From: an uncultured Oscillospiraceae bacterium
Lineage (GTDB): Bacteria > Bacillota > Clostridia > Oscillospirales > Oscillospiraceae
Direction: 5' to 3'
DNA length: 64,000 bases
Assembly (NCBI GenBank): GCA_910579485.1
Contig: CAJTVO010000002.1
Location: 9,591 to 73,590 of the forward strand
The position numbers and the translations under genes are program-made. Of this stretch, positions 53,285-62,757 are shown in pieces. Position 1 is the first letter of the stretch, and every line of letters begins with the position of its first letter. The notes under the pieces were generated by a model. The model did no database searches, was not told the DNA's origin, and worked only from the letters and a program-made list of their open reading frames with translations.

Positions 53285-54520
53285 TCAGCGGGATATGATC
53301 TTGCCAGTGACGGTATAGGTGCCCACCGCCCCCACCTCGCTGTAGCCGTCCACCAGAACGGTGGCCGGGGGCTGGATGGTCCCATCGTTGGTGATCTCCC
53401 GCAGATCCACGACGATGCGGATATCCTCCTCCGTCACCTGCTCCAGGTCCTCCGCAGGACCGCGCAGCACCACGTCCTTCACAGTGGTGATGGGATCAAA
53501 GCGCTGGCTCTCGCTGGTGCCGACGGATTGGATGTTGGTCACAGAAAAGCTCCTGGTGGTCAGTCCGTGGAACTTGATGGAAAGCAAAGTGGTCTTATAG
53601 CCGCTGCTGTTCTCGCATCCGGCAGGGAGCTTGATATCCAGCTCCCGCACGTCGTCCGAGTAGAGGGTGCTGAGGTCCACCTCTCCCAGATCAATCTCGT
53701 CGATGGTCTCCAGGCTCAGGGGGTCGCCGGTGACGGTGATGGTATTCGGCTGCAGGTCCCACTTGACGTTGGCCAGCCGGGAGCCGGGGGACTCTTTGAG
53801 ATCCACCTTCAGATCCAGGGTCTTCACCATATAGATCGGAACAGTGACGGTGATCTTCTGATCGGAGAAACGGACCTGCTGGACCTCCAGCACGTTGCCG
53901 TCGGCGTCCAGCAGCTCGTAGCTGTACTCCTGACTGATGGTGTCGGTAGCATCGGTGATGTCCACCACCACGCGGGCGGAGGCTACCGGGTCCACATTGT
54001 CCTGCATACCGCTGAGGGTCACGCTGGCGGGCTCCTTCACCACCCGGTCAGCCATGTAGACGTAGGGCTCCTGGACATTCCCGGTGACGCTGACGCTGAC
54101 GGGGATGTCCTTGGAGTACAGGCTGGTCACCTGGATGGACACGGTGCCCTTGGAGCTGCGCTCCACGTTGATGTCGCTGTTGTTCACGTTATCCGGCGTC
54201 TTCAAGGTCCACTGCAGGCTGTAGGGACCAATGGCATTGATGCCGGTAAGGTTTACCTGGGCGCGGATATCTCCGGGCCGGAGGTTGGAGATGATGGACC
54301 GGGGGCCGCTGAGGGTCAGGTCCAGGGTGGCGTCCCCCCCGCTGGAGAGCATCAGGCCCCGGCTGGGCAGAGTGTCCTCCGCGCCAATGAAGTCGATGGG
54401 CACATTGGAGAAGGTCCTTCGCATGGTGTTCCCGTTGGCGGTATCCACGTACAGCCAGAAGATAACCGCCAGCAAAAGGCTCAGCACCACGTAGAGTATC
54501 TTATTGGCTTTCTCACTCAT
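53285..54520 (-). CDS. cdaR: CdaR/YbbR-domain regulator of diadenylate cyclase
   Basis: 411 residues. One N-terminal membrane helix (about 9-27) ends in F-W-L-Y-V, the usual YbbR opening. Four YbbR repeats follow outside the membrane (about 40-395), each with a P-V-x-V/I-x-G-x2 type strand pattern. In B. subtilis and Listeria CdaR binds the CdaA membrane domain and tunes c-di-AMP output. Its start overlaps the cdaA stop by eight bases, so the two are co-translated. Confidence 0.94.
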   Translation of the reverse strand: MSEKANKILYVVLSLLLAVIFWLYVDTANGNTMRRTFSNVPIDFIGAEDTLPSRGLMLSSGGDATLDLTLSGPRSIISNLRPGDIRAQVNLTGINAIGPYSLQWTLKTPDNVNNSDINVERSSKGTVSIQVTSLYSKDIPVSVSVTGNVQEPYVYMADRVVKEPASVTLSGMQDNVDPVASARVVVDITDATDTISQEYSYELLDADGNVLEVQQVRFSDQKITVTVPIYMVKTLDLKVDLKESPGSRLANVKWDLQPNTITVTGDPLSLETIDEIDLGEVDLSTLYSDDVRELDIKLPAGCENSSGYKTTLLSIKFHGLTTRSFSVTNIQSVGTSESQRFDPITTVKDVVLRGPAEDLEQVTEEDIRIVVDLREITNDGTIQPPATVLVDGYSEVGAVGTYTVTGKIISR

Positions 54521-55418
54521 CCGCTTTTCCACCATCCTTCTTATCCTTGGTCAGGCGGCCCAGCAGGCCCTTGCGCTTTTTCCCGGCCTGGGCCTCGTCC
54601 TCGTCAGGCTGGGGCAGGAGCTCGTTGCGCAGCAGCTGGTCCAGAGTCTCTGTCATGAGGTGCCGCTTGAGCATCCCGCCCACAGCCACGGAGATGGACC
54701 CCGTCTCCTCGCTGACCAGGACCACCACGGCGTCGGAGTTCTCGCTCATGCCGATGCCCGCCCGGTGGCGCATCCCCAGGTCGCGGCTCAGGTTCACGTT
54801 CCGGCTCAGGGGGAGCATACAGCCCGCCCCCAGCACCCGGCCCTCCCGGATGATCACCGCGCCGTCGTGCATGGGCGCCTTGACGAAGAAGATGTTCTTC
54901 AGCAGCTCCGAGGAGACCTCCGCGTCCAGCTTGGTGCCGCTTCGTAGGATCTCGTCCGTCTGGTTCTTCCGCTCGAAGACGATCAGCGCGCCGGTGCGGG
55001 ACTTGCTCATGTCGCCGCAGGCGGCCACGATCTGGCCGATGGCGTCCTCGATGGTCTCCCTGTCCACCTGGGGCTTGGAGAATATCTGGAGGAAGGGCAA
55101 TTGGCTGCTGCCCACCTGCTCCAGCACCCGGCGGATCTCCGGCTGGAAGAGGATGATCAGCGCCAGAACGCCCCACTCCACCACGTGGGTCAGGGCGAAG
55201 TTCAGGGCGGGCAGCCGGTCCGTGGACAGCCACAGCGCCGCGATCACCACCAGCACGCCCTTGAGCAGCCGGGAGGAATTGGTCTTCCGCACCAGCAGTA
55301 GCAGCCGGTAGATGAGATAGGCGACCACCAGGATATCCACCACATCCAGCAGCCGCAGGGAAAAGACGAAGTTATTGAGCTTGTGGACCAGACTTGTCAT
55401 CACTTCCATGACATCCAT
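54513..55418 (-). CDS. cdaA: Diadenylate cyclase CdaA
   Basis: 301 residues. Three N-terminal membrane helices (about 20-37, 43-60, 68-87) precede the DAC domain with the catalytic D-G-A (H-D-G-A-V-I) and R-H-R (M-R-H-R-A-G) motifs. It makes c-di-AMP from two ATP and controls potassium and osmotic balance. The C-terminal tail is long and charged (Lys/Asp-rich). GGAGGG precedes the ATG. The downstream glmM often found with cdaA-cdaR is not here. Confidence 0.96.
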   Translation of the reverse strand: MDVMEVMTSLVHKLNNFVFSLRLLDVVDILVVAYLIYRLLLLVRKTNSSRLLKGVLVVIAALWLSTDRLPALNFALTHVVEWGVLALIILFQPEIRRVLEQVGSSQLPFLQIFSKPQVDRETIEDAIGQIVAACGDMSKSRTGALIVFERKNQTDEILRSGTKLDAEVSSELLKNIFFVKAPMHDGAVIIREGRVLGAGCMLPLSRNVNLSRDLGMRHRAGIGMSENSDAVVVLVSEETGSISVAVGGMLKRHLMTETLDQLLRNELLPQPDEDEAQAGKKRKGLLGRLTKDKKDGGKADE

Positions 55419-55458
55419 GGCTTCCCTCCGCTGAAAAAGCATTCCATAAGTAGCTTAC

Positions 55459-55487
55459 ATTTTACTCTAAACCTGGGAAAAAAGCAA
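55459..55487 (-). promoter_or_regulatory. Sigma-A promoter for the cdaA operon
   Basis: TTGCTT (55487-55482), 17 bases, TAAAAT (55464-55459) on the minus strand, about 40 bases before cdaA. The remaining 55488-55650 is AT-rich intergenic sequence in which I see nothing else. Confidence 0.7.
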
Positions 55488-55651
55488 CAAATTCTCGCCC
55501 GTTTTTTTCCCGAAGATCCTGCCGGTTTCTGTCGAAAATCACTTTTTCATGAAAAACCCACCGAAAATGTTGGCATTACCTTCTGAATCTGCAAACAATT
55601 TCGGCGAAATATTCACAAAAAGTTTATAGTCCCCAGCCGCGGGCGGACATG

Positions 55652-55676
55652 AAAAAGGGAGGCGCGCGCGCCTCCC
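55652..55676 (-). terminator. Terminator after the aminotransferase gene
   Basis: The self-complementary GGGAGGCGCGCGCGCCTCCC (55657-55676) is followed on the minus strand by TTTTT, 14 bases beyond the gene stop. Confidence 0.82.
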
Positions 55677-55689
55677 GTCTCCGGCTCCC

Positions 55690-56805
55690 TTACCATTTTT
55701 CCAGCATCCGGAGTACCGTCTCCGCCTCCTCCGGCGTATTGAAGACCGAGGCGGAAAAGCGCAGGGTCCCGGTCTCCTCCGTTCCCACGGTACGATGGGC
55801 CAGCGGCGCGCAGTGCAGTCCCGCGCGCACCGCCACTCCCTGCTCCGCCAGAAGGCCCGCCAGGGTCTCCGGCGGCATACGCAGAGGCAGGACGCTCAAT
55901 ACGGAGCTCTCCCCCGCCGGGTCATCGAACACCCGGAAATCCTCCCGGCTCTTCAAGCCCTCCGCCAGCACCCGGATCACCTCGCTCTCCCTGCGCCGGA
56001 TCTTCTCCAGGCCAGTGGTGCGGACGAACCGGATGCCCTCCAGAAGGCCCGCCGCTCCGTGGACGTTCTGGGTGCCCGCCTCCAGCCTATCCGGCAAAAA
56101 GTCCGGCATCTCCTGCTGCCGGGAGAGGCTTCCGGTACCGCCGGTCAGCAGGGATGCAGGAACGAATCCGTCCCCGCACAGCAGCAGGCCCGTGCCCTGA
56201 GGGCCGTAAAGCCCCTTATGTCCCGGCATGGCCGCGCAGGCCGCGCCCCAGCTCTTGACACGCACCGGATGGATCCCCGCGGACTGGGCGGCGTCCACGA
56301 CGAGGGGGACGCCCCGTTCCCGGCAGATCCCGGCGATGTCATCCATGGGCAGGGTGTAACCGAAGACGTTGGAAGTATGTGTACAGATCACCGCCCGGAC
56401 CTTGCCGTCCACGGCCCGGCGGAAGCCCTCCGCCATCTGGGCGGGGTCGAAGAGCCGGGCGTTGACAATCCGGCAGGACACGCCGCCGATGTCCGCCAAG
56501 GTCCGGGTGACGGCGTTGTGCTCATAGCCGGATATGACCACCGTGTCCCCCGCTCTCACAAGGCTGCGGATGGCGATGTTCAAGCCGTGGGTGGCGCTGG
56601 TGGTCAGGACGGCGTTGTCCGGCTGGGGTACGTCAAAGAGCTCCGCCGCCTCCATACGGCAGCGCAGCATCAGGTCCGCCGCCAGGCGGGCGGCAGGGTG
56701 GTCTCCCCGTCCGGGGGTGGTCATGGTGCTCATCGCGCCGGCCACCGCCGCCGGAACGGCGTCCGGCTTTTGCAGCGTGGTGGCTGCGCTGTCAAAGTAG
56801 ATCAT
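55690..56805 (-). CDS. Class V aminotransferase, cysteine-desulfurase-like
   Basis: 371 residues. The start M-I-Y-F-D-S-A-A-T-T, A-T-H-G-L-N near 83, D-A-A-Q-S-A-G near 180, the PLP lysine in G-H-K-G-L-Y-G-P near 206, and G-L-H-C-A-P near 330 with the persulfide-carrying Cys are all visible. This is the CsdA/SufS-like branch often labelled cysteine desulfurase or selenocysteine lyase. It is paired with a DUF3343 protein, suggesting sulfur or selenium delivery. The ATG follows AGGAGG; the longer frame overlaps the DUF3343 gene. Confidence 0.92.
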   Translation of the reverse strand: MIYFDSAATTLQKPDAVPAAVAGAMSTMTTPGRGDHPAARLAADLMLRCRMEAAELFDVPQPDNAVLTTSATHGLNIAIRSLVRAGDTVVISGYEHNAVTRTLADIGGVSCRIVNARLFDPAQMAEGFRRAVDGKVRAVICTHTSNVFGYTLPMDDIAGICRERGVPLVVDAAQSAGIHPVRVKSWGAACAAMPGHKGLYGPQGTGLLLCGDGFVPASLLTGGTGSLSRQQEMPDFLPDRLEAGTQNVHGAAGLLEGIRFVRTTGLEKIRRRESEVIRVLAEGLKSREDFRVFDDPAGESSVLSVLPLRMPPETLAGLLAEQGVAVRAGLHCAPLAHRTVGTEETGTLRFSASVFNTPEEAETVLRMLEKW

Positions 56806-56884
56806 CGCGCTTCCTCCTGACAATAGCGGGAGGACCGGCTCCCGCCGCCGGCGAGGCGGTGCAAGAGGTCCGGCCCTCCCTGTG

Positions 56885-57139
56885 TTATATCGTGATTTCG
56901 CTGAAGGTCCCATCGCTCTGCGCATAAAAGACGCGCATCGGAGCAAGCCCTTCCTCCCGCAGCCGGCTCAGGGCGGTGGGCAGGCTGCCCTCGCCGACGC
57001 GGACCGCGTAGCTGCACCCTCTGTCGGTCAGCCCCATGGGGGGCCGGAAGAACCGGGCGGTGATGCCCGCCCGTTCAAGGGTGCGGCTCATGCGCTGGGC
57101 ATGGGTGATGGAACGGCTCAGCAGCAGATAGTAAGGCAT
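56885..57139 (-). CDS. DUF3343 putative Se/S-carrier protein
   Basis: 84 residues. The opening Y-Y-L-L-L-S-R-S-I-T-H-A-Q-R-M-S-R-T-L, then R-F-F-R-P-P-M-G-L and G-C-S-Y-A-V-R-V, is the DUF3343 pattern; the Cys in the latter segment is the presumed carrier thiol. Members have been proposed to accept sulfur or selenium from desulfurases for cofactor or selenoprotein synthesis. The next gene downstream is a cysteine desulfurase homologue, which supports that role here. The ATG preceded by GGGAGG is chosen. Confidence 0.88.
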   Translation of the reverse strand: MPYYLLLSRSITHAQRMSRTLERAGITARFFRPPMGLTDRGCSYAVRVGEGSLPTALSRLREEGLAPMRVFYAQSDGTFSEITI

Positions 57140-57203
57140 ACCACCGCCTCCCGTCATCAATATATGCGGAGAGGTTTTCGGATGTGCCATCCCCGGAAAC
57201 AGC

Positions 57204-57246
57204 GGCAGGCGTCCCCCCTCCGCATTCCGGAAAGGGGACGCCTGCC
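57204..57246 (-). terminator. Hairpin after ispF
   Basis: GGCAGGCGTCCCC pairs with GGGGACGCCTGCC, 12 bases beyond the ispF stop, with a 17-base loop. The sequence after it on the minus strand is only weakly T-rich. Confidence 0.6.
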
Positions 57247-57257
57247 AGCGTTACTCT

Positions 57258-57743
57258 TTATTGTTCTTTGAAAACCAGCGCGACCGCCTGGGCGGACATG
57301 CCGGAGCCGTCTCCGGTGAAGCCCAGCCCCTCCTCGGTGGTGGCCTTGACGCTGACCGCGTCCAGGGGAAGCCCCAGGTCGGCGGCGATGTTGGCCCGCA
57401 TCTGGGGGATGTAAGGCGCGACCTTCGGCCGCTGGGCGATCAGGGTGGCGTCCACGTTGCCGACCGTATAGCCGTTTTGGGCCAGGACCTTCCCGACCTC
57501 CCGCAGGAGGACGCGGCTGTCGGCCCCCTCGTAACGGGCGTCGCTGTCCGGGAAAAGGCGCCCGATGTCCCCCAGCGCCGCCGCGCCCAAGAGGGCGTCC
57601 ATCAAGGCGTGGAGCAGCACGTCCGCGTCGGAGTGGCCCAGCAGGCCCTTCTCCCAGGGGACCGTCACGCCCCCCAGCACTAGAGCGCGGCCTTCCGTCA
57701 GGCGGTGGACGTCGTAGCCCTGACCGATCCTTGGCACACTCAT
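57258..57743 (-). CDS. ispF: 2-C-methyl-D-erythritol 2,4-cyclodiphosphate synthase
   Basis: 161 residues. It performs the fifth step of the MEP isoprenoid pathway. The zinc-binding D-V-H in Q-G-Y-D-V-H-R-L near 8-13 and His in H-S-D-A-D-V near 37 are present, followed by [10 protein letters not shown] near 58, the [10 protein letters not shown] segment, and [11 protein letters not shown] at the CDP site. Its ATG overlaps the ispD stop (ATGA), giving a coupled ispD-ispF pair. Confidence 0.97.
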   Translation of the reverse strand: MSVPRIGQGYDVHRLTEGRALVLGGVTVPWEKGLLGHSDADVLLHALMDALLGAAALGDIGRLFPDSDARYEGADSRVLLREVGKVLAQNGYTVGNVDATLIAQRPKVAPYIPQMRANIAADLGLPLDAVSVKATTEEGLGFTGDGSGMSAQAVALVFKEQ

Positions 57744-58477
57744 GACTGCACCTCCCGCTGGTGCAGGAGCTCGGCCGCCAGGGCCAGATCCTCAGGCGTC
57801 GTGATCTTAATGTTCTCATAGGAGCCGTCTGTCAAGTAAATTTCCTTGCCAAGGCGTTCCACGGCGGAACAGTCGTCCGTCAGGACCTCGCCGGTGGTCC
57901 GGGCGCTCTCCAGCGCCGCCCGAAGCAGGGCGGCATCGAAGACCTGGGGCGTCTGGATGGCCCGCAGGCTGTCCCGGTCCGGGGTGCCGGTCACCCGCCC
58001 GTCCTGGACGATCTTGATGGTATCCTTCACCGGGACGGCGGGGGCGGCGGCGTTGGTGCGGTGGGCCAGGGCGATGGTGCGGTCGATCAATTCCGGCGTG
58101 GCCAGGGGCCGCGCGCCGTCATGGACCGCCAGAAAGGCCGTATCCTCCCGGCACTCCAGGGAAGCCAGATACACGGACTCCAGCCGGGACGCCCCGCCCC
58201 GGACGATCTTCACCGGCTTGGAAACGCCGTATATCTTGCAAAGGTCGCCGAAGGCCAGCAGGTCCTCCTCCCGGGCGGCCACCACGATCTCGTCCACCAG
58301 CTCCGAGGCGTTCAAGGCCATCAGGGTGTGGGCCAAAACGGGCACGCCCTCCAGAGGCTGGAGGAGCTTGTTCTCCCCGCCCATGCGGCTGGAGGACCCG
58401 GCGGCGGCTACGATCACGCTGCACGTTGGATGCTCCGCCTGTCCCCTTCTATGAAACAATCTGGAAAAAAGACCCAT
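57740..58477 (-). CDS. ispD: 2-C-methyl-D-erythritol 4-phosphate cytidylyltransferase
   Basis: 245 residues. It performs the third step of the MEP pathway. The nucleotidyltransferase loop [10 protein letters not shown] begins near 24, later than usual because of an 18-residue basic N-terminal extension (F-S-R-L-F-H-R-R). H-D-G-A-R-P near 118, P-V-K-D-T-I-K and T-P-Q-V-F follow in order. It overlaps both carD (TAATGG) and ispF, so the three form one operon. Confidence 0.95.
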   Translation of the reverse strand: MGLFSRLFHRRGQAEHPTCSVIVAAAGSSSRMGGENKLLQPLEGVPVLAHTLMALNASELVDEIVVAAREEDLLAFGDLCKIYGVSKPVKIVRGGASRLESVYLASLECREDTAFLAVHDGARPLATPELIDRTIALAHRTNAAAPAVPVKDTIKIVQDGRVTGTPDRDSLRAIQTPQVFDAALLRAALESARTTGEVLTDDCSAVERLGKEIYLTDGSYENIKITTPEDLALAAELLHQREVQS

Positions 58478-58971
58478 TATCCCTTTGCGCCTCCCGCAAC
58501 CGCTGAATTGACCTGCTGCTCGATATCGCTGTACTCCCCCCCAGTGGAGAGGGCCATCTCGGAGATCAGGATCTGCTTGGCCGTGCGCAGCATCTTCCGC
58601 TCGCCGGTGGACAGCCCCTTCTCGTTCTCCCGGCTGAGCAGACCCTTCATCACCCGGGCAACCTCATAGAGGTCTCCGCTTTTCAGACGCTGCATGTTCT
58701 CCCGATAGCGCTGGTTCCAGCTTCCGGTAAAGCGCTCCACCTCCAGGCCGGAGAGGTCCTTCAACAGCTGCTGTATCCGCTTCAGGTCCCAGACCCCCCG
58801 CAGTCCGAAGGATTCTCCGGAGGCGGTGGGGATCTTCAGCGTCAAACCGCCCACAGGCATCCGGAACACATAATAATCCTGTGCAGCGCCCGCTACGGTC
58901 TCTGTCACGATCTCGTCGATCACGCCCGCCCCGTGCATTGGATGGGCAACCTTGTCCCCTACGCGAAACAT
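58477..58971 (-). CDS. CarD-family transcription factor
   Basis: 164 residues. The N-terminal CarD/TRCF RNA-polymerase-interaction domain opens F-R-V-G-D-K-V-A-H-P-M-H-G-A-G-V-I (residues 2-18). The helical C-terminal domain includes W-N-Q-R-Y-R-E-N-M near 96 and L-L-S-R-E-N-E-K-G-L-S-T-G-E-R near 122. CarD proteins bind the beta lobe and stabilise open promoter complexes, often at rRNA and stress genes. It is first in the carD-ispD-ispF operon, with its own promoter. Confidence 0.95.
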   Translation of the reverse strand: MFRVGDKVAHPMHGAGVIDEIVTETVAGAAQDYYVFRMPVGGLTLKIPTASGESFGLRGVWDLKRIQQLLKDLSGLEVERFTGSWNQRYRENMQRLKSGDLYEVARVMKGLLSRENEKGLSTGERKMLRTAKQILISEMALSTGGEYSDIEQQVNSAVAGGAKG

Positions 58972-59037
58972 ATTCCCGCCGCCTCCCTTTCATGCAGTCT
59001 TACAACAAATTCCCAGGTACGATGTGCATATAAGCCT

Positions 59038-59066
59038 AGTTTACACCACTATTTGGAAAATTACAA
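59038..59066 (-). promoter_or_regulatory. Sigma-A promoter for carD-ispD-ispF
   Basis: TTGTAA (59066-59061), 17 bases, TAAACT (59043-59038) on the minus strand, about 60 bases before carD. Confidence 0.65.
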
Positions 59067-59193
59067 GGGAAAAATTGTTATTTTAGGGAAAGAATTGGGA
59101 AAATCCTTCGTTTATGGGGCGCTCACGGTCCCGCGGACCGGCTGAAGGCCGGTTTTCCCCGACGGGCGCTTCGTCCTCAGGCTTTCTCCGGCG

Positions 59194-62100
59194 TCAGACC
59201 TCCATCGTTTGTCCCGCGCTGAAAAAGTAGAGCACGCGGCGTTTGACGGGCAGCTCCAGGATCTTCTCCAGGGCGGCGCTGTAGGCCTCCAGCTGGGGGC
59301 GGTAATGGGCTGCTTTCTCCGCGATCGTGTCCTCCGTGACATAGTCAGTCTTGAAATCTACTACGGTGACGGCGCCGCCCTTCTCGGCATACAGGTCTAC
59401 CACGCCCTGGAGCATCACCTCTTCCCCGCCAGCCAGCTCCGGGAAGTACCGCTCCCCCGGCATCAGCAGGCTGAAACGGAACTCCCGCTCCACGTGGTCC
59501 GCCTTCCGCAGCTCCGCCGCCAGCGGCGAGGCCAGGAACCGCCGGATCGCCGTCTGATCTACGGCGTCCGCCTGCTCTCGGGTCAGGAACCGCCGGGACG
59601 CCAGGTCCTCCACCACGGCGCGCACATCCGTATCCTCCTTCAGGGGCAGATACTGCATCACCAGATGGGTGGCGGTGCCCCGCTCCGCGCCGGTGAGGGG
59701 CCGCTGCCCGGAGAGGAACCGGGGCGCAGAAAACTCCCGGCGGACGTAGGGCTGGATGGTCTCCTGGACGATCTCACGGTCCTTTTCCCGGCCCTTGAGC
59801 TGGGTGGCGGTGAGCTTGGTGGGCGCGGTACAGGCGGCGAGATGGGGATAGACGAAGTCCAGAGCCTCCCGGTCCACCGGCAGCGTTGGCACACTGGGGA
59901 TCGCTTCCGGACCGCCCGGTTCCTCCTGGAGGCGGCTTCCAAAGACCGCGTCCTCGTGGAGAAACACCTGCCAGGGGGCGTCCTCCAGGGGGGCGAAATC
60001 ATCCACCCCCTGTCCGGCCAGCTCCCGCAGGGGCGCGGCCTCCCAACGCCGCAGCAGGGGCAGCAGGACCCACTCCGCCATGGACCGGGCGCCGTCCACG
60101 GTCTCGGGCGGCGCGGGCAGGGATGAGAGGGCGTCCAGCTCCTTCAAGCGCCGTCCGGCGGAGGGCATGGTTGCCGTGAGGATCAGCTTTTCCTTGGCCC
60201 GGGTCATGCCCACGTACAGCACCCGCATCTCCTCGGACCGGGCCTCCCGGCTCAGCAGGCCGGACACCGCCTCCCGGGCGATGGTGGGATAGCGGATATG
60301 GCGGTCCAGGTCGATGTACAGCGGCCCCAACCCCAGGTGGGGATGGACCAGCACCGGGGTCTGCAGGTCCGCCCGGTTGAACCGCTTCCCCAGGTCCGTC
60401 AGGAGCACGATGGGGAACTCCAGCCCCTTGGATTTGTGGATGCTCATGATCTGCACGCCGCCGGAGGGCGCGCCGGAGGCGGTGACGGGCTGCTCCCCGC
60501 TCTCCAGCAGGCGGCGGAGATGGGAGACGAAGGCGAACAGGCCCTTATATCCCGCGCTCTCAAAGCTTCGGGCGTGCTCGTACAGGGCCACCAGGTTCTC
60601 CCGCCGTCCCTCGCCGCCGGACATGGCGCCGAACACCCCCAGCACGTTCCACTGGTTGTAGATCCGCCAGATGAGACGGTGGACGCTCATGTCCCGGGCC
60701 AGACTCCGCAGGTCCGTCAGACGGGACAGGAAGGCTTGGCAGTCCTCCTCCTCTGAAGCGGCCAGGGCCTCGTAGAAGTCCCCCTCCGGGTGGTTCCCCC
60801 GGATCATGGCCAGCCGGTTCGGGGAAAAGCCCGCCAGGGGCGAGCGCAGCACGGCGATCAGGGGCACGTCCTGCCGGGGATTGTCCAGAATCTCCAGCAG
60901 GGAGCACATCACCGCCACCTCCATGGCGGAGAAAAAGTCCTCATTCTCCTGGGTGGCGCAGGGGACGCCCCGCTCCGCCAGAGCCCGGGTGTAGTGGCGC
61001 AGCCGGGGGCCCGGGGAGCGCATGAGGATCACAATGTCCTCCGGACGGCAGGGGCGCAGCGCCTTGGTATCCCCGTCCGTCACGGGGAAGCCCTCCGACA
61101 GCAGGGACGCGATCCGGTCCGCCGCCAGACGGGCCTCCAACAGCGCGGAGGGGACTTTTTCCGTCTCCCCGTCGTCCTGGGGCGGCAGGAGCAGGTGGAA
61201 CTCCGTGTGACAGTCCTCCCGGGGCGGCAGGTAGTCCGCGCCGAAGTACAGACGCTCCGCCGCGCCGTAGTCCACCTCCCCCATCTCCCGGCTCATGAGG
61301 TTGGAGAAAATGAAGTTGGCTCCGTCCAGCACCTCCTTCCGGGAGCGGAAGTTCTGGCTGAGGAGGATCCGTCGGGGCTCCCCCTCCTCCGCCTCCGCCG
61401 CGTCGGGGTACTGGCGGTACTGCTCCAGAAAGATGGTGGGGTCCGCCAGCCGGAAGCGGTAGATGGACTGCTTCACGTCCCCCACGGTGAAGAGGGTCCG
61501 GCCCCCGTGGGAGAGGGCGTCAAAGATGCAGTTCTGTACCTGGTTGGTGTCCTGGTATTCGTCCACCATCACCTCCCGGTAGCGCTCCGCCGTCACCGCC
61601 GACAGGGGCGTGGGACGGCCGTCCTCCCCCAGGAGCAGGCGCACGGCGTAGTGCTCCTGGTCGGAGAAGTCCGTCACGTTCCTGCGCAGCTTCTCCTGCT
61701 GGTAGGCCTCGGAGAAATCCACGCACAGCGCCAGCAGCGCCTCCATAGCGGGAGCGGAGCGGCGCAGGTCCTCCCCCGCCTCCGCCCCGGAGGTCTCCAG
61801 AATGGCGGAGAAGGCCGCCGCGTCCTTCTTGCAGCGGTTCCAGAGGGTCTGCATCCTATCCTTCAGCGCCGGGTCCTCACATTTCCGGACCGGGGAGAGG
61901 CGCGGGAACTCCGGCAGACGCCCGGCGGCTTCATCCCATCCCTTGTCCGCCGCCTCCGCCAGGGCCTCCATCTGGCCGGACACGCCGGAGAAGGCGGGGC
62001 CATAGGCCTTCGCCAACGCGCCGTCGGAGCTCATCTCCTCCAGCGCACGGGCCAGGAGGTCCGCCCAGTGGCGGGCCTTGCGGGCCAGCCGGACCAGCAG

Positions 62101-62757
62101 GGCCCGGCCAAACTCCGTCTCGCCCCCGTCCTCCGGCAGAGCGGCCCAGCTCCGGCGCTGCTCCTCCAGCCAGCGGTGGGGGTAGGCGTGGCTCTGGACC
62201 TTGCGGTGAAGCTCCAGGACCAGGTCCTCCAGCCCCCGGTCGTCCCGCCCGAAGCCGAAGCAGTCCGCCAGCTGGGTCTGCCCCGGCGTCATATCCGTAT
62301 AAAATTTCTCCAGCACCCGGGGCAGGACACGCTGCCGCAGCAGCTCCGCTTCCCCCTCGTCCAGCACGCGGAAGTCCGCCGTCAAGCCCCCCTGGTCTCC
62401 CAGGTCCAGCAGATGGACGTTCTCTCGCAGCAGGGCGGTGCAGAAGGAGTCTATGGTCTTGATGTCCGCCTGGTACACCAGCAGCAGCTGCCGCTGGAGG
62501 TGGCGGTCTCCGGGGTCGTCCGCCATGCGGCGGCCCAGCTCCTGGGCGATGCGCTCCCGCAGCTCGGCGGCGGCGGCCCGGGTGTAGGTGATGATGAGGA
62601 AATCATCCAGGTCCGCCCGTTCTTCCCCCAGCACGCGGCGGAACAGCCGCTCCACCAGCACCCGGGTCTTGCCGCTGCCCGCGGCGGCGGAGACCAGCAC
62701 ACGGCCCCCCCGGTCCTCTACTACGGCCCGCTGGCTGTCTGTCAGTTGGATGCCCAC
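59194..62757 (-). CDS. addA: ATP-dependent helicase/nuclease subunit A
   Basis: 1187 residues. A superfamily 1 helicase with Walker A in S-A-A-A-G-S-G-K-T near 30, Walker B in M-V-D-E-Y-Q-D-T-N near 395, and V-G-D-V-K-Q-S-I-Y-R-F. Later come the K-S-K-G-L-E-F-P motif and G-M-T-R-A-K-E. The C-terminal RecB-like nuclease domain has G-x-V-D-L-Y and V-D-F-K-T-D-Y near 1137. With AddB it resects double-strand breaks for RecA. It follows addB with a short overlap (62742-62757). Length agrees with the family. Confidence 0.97.
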   Translation of the reverse strand: MGIQLTDSQRAVVEDRGGRVLVSAAAGSGKTRVLVERLFRRVLGEERADLDDFLIITYTRAAAAELRERIAQELGRRMADDPGDRHLQRQLLLVYQADIKTIDSFCTALLRENVHLLDLGDQGGLTADFRVLDEGEAELLRQRVLPRVLEKFYTDMTPGQTQLADCFGFGRDDRGLEDLVLELHRKVQSHAYPHRWLEEQRRSWAALPEDGGETEFGRALLVRLARKARHWADLLARALEEMSSDGALAKAYGPAFSGVSGQMEALAEAADKGWDEAAGRLPEFPRLSPVRKCEDPALKDRMQTLWNRCKKDAAAFSAILETSGAEAGEDLRRSAPAMEALLALCVDFSEAYQQEKLRRNVTDFSDQEHYAVRLLLGEDGRPTPLSAVTAERYREVMVDEYQDTNQVQNCIFDALSHGGRTLFTVGDVKQSIYRFRLADPTIFLEQYRQYPDAAEAEEGEPRRILLSQNFRSRKEVLDGANFIFSNLMSREMGEVDYGAAERLYFGADYLPPREDCHTEFHLLLPPQDDGETEKVPSALLEARLAADRIASLLSEGFPVTDGDTKALRPCRPEDIVILMRSPGPRLRHYTRALAERGVPCATQENEDFFSAMEVAVMCSLLEILDNPRQDVPLIAVLRSPLAGFSPNRLAMIRGNHPEGDFYEALAASEEEDCQAFLSRLTDLRSLARDMSVHRLIWRIYNQWNVLGVFGAMSGGEGRRENLVALYEHARSFESAGYKGLFAFVSHLRRLLESGEQPVTASGAPSGGVQIMSIHKSKGLEFPIVLLTDLGKRFNRADLQTPVLVHPHLGLGPLYIDLDRHIRYPTIAREAVSGLLSREARSEEMRVLYVGMTRAKEKLILTATMPSAGRRLKELDALSSLPAPPETVDGARSMAEWVLLPLLRRWEAAPLRELAGQGVDDFAPLEDAPWQVFLHEDAVFGSRLQEEPGGPEAIPSVPTLPVDREALDFVYPHLAACTAPTKLTATQLKGREKDREIVQETIQPYVRREFSAPRFLSGQRPLTGAERGTATHLVMQYLPLKEDTDVRAVVEDLASRRFLTREQADAVDQTAIRRFLASPLAAELRKADHVEREFRFSLLMPGERYFPELAGGEEVMLQGVVDLYAEKGGAVTVVDFKTDYVTEDTIAEKAAHYRPQLEAYSAALEKILELPVKRRVLYFFSAGQTMEV

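Noticed and set aside
59130..59160. A small hairpin (ACCGGC / GCCGGT followed by TTTT) after addA
   Set aside because: The T-run is on the plus strand, where no gene ends; on the minus strand it is not a good terminator for addA.
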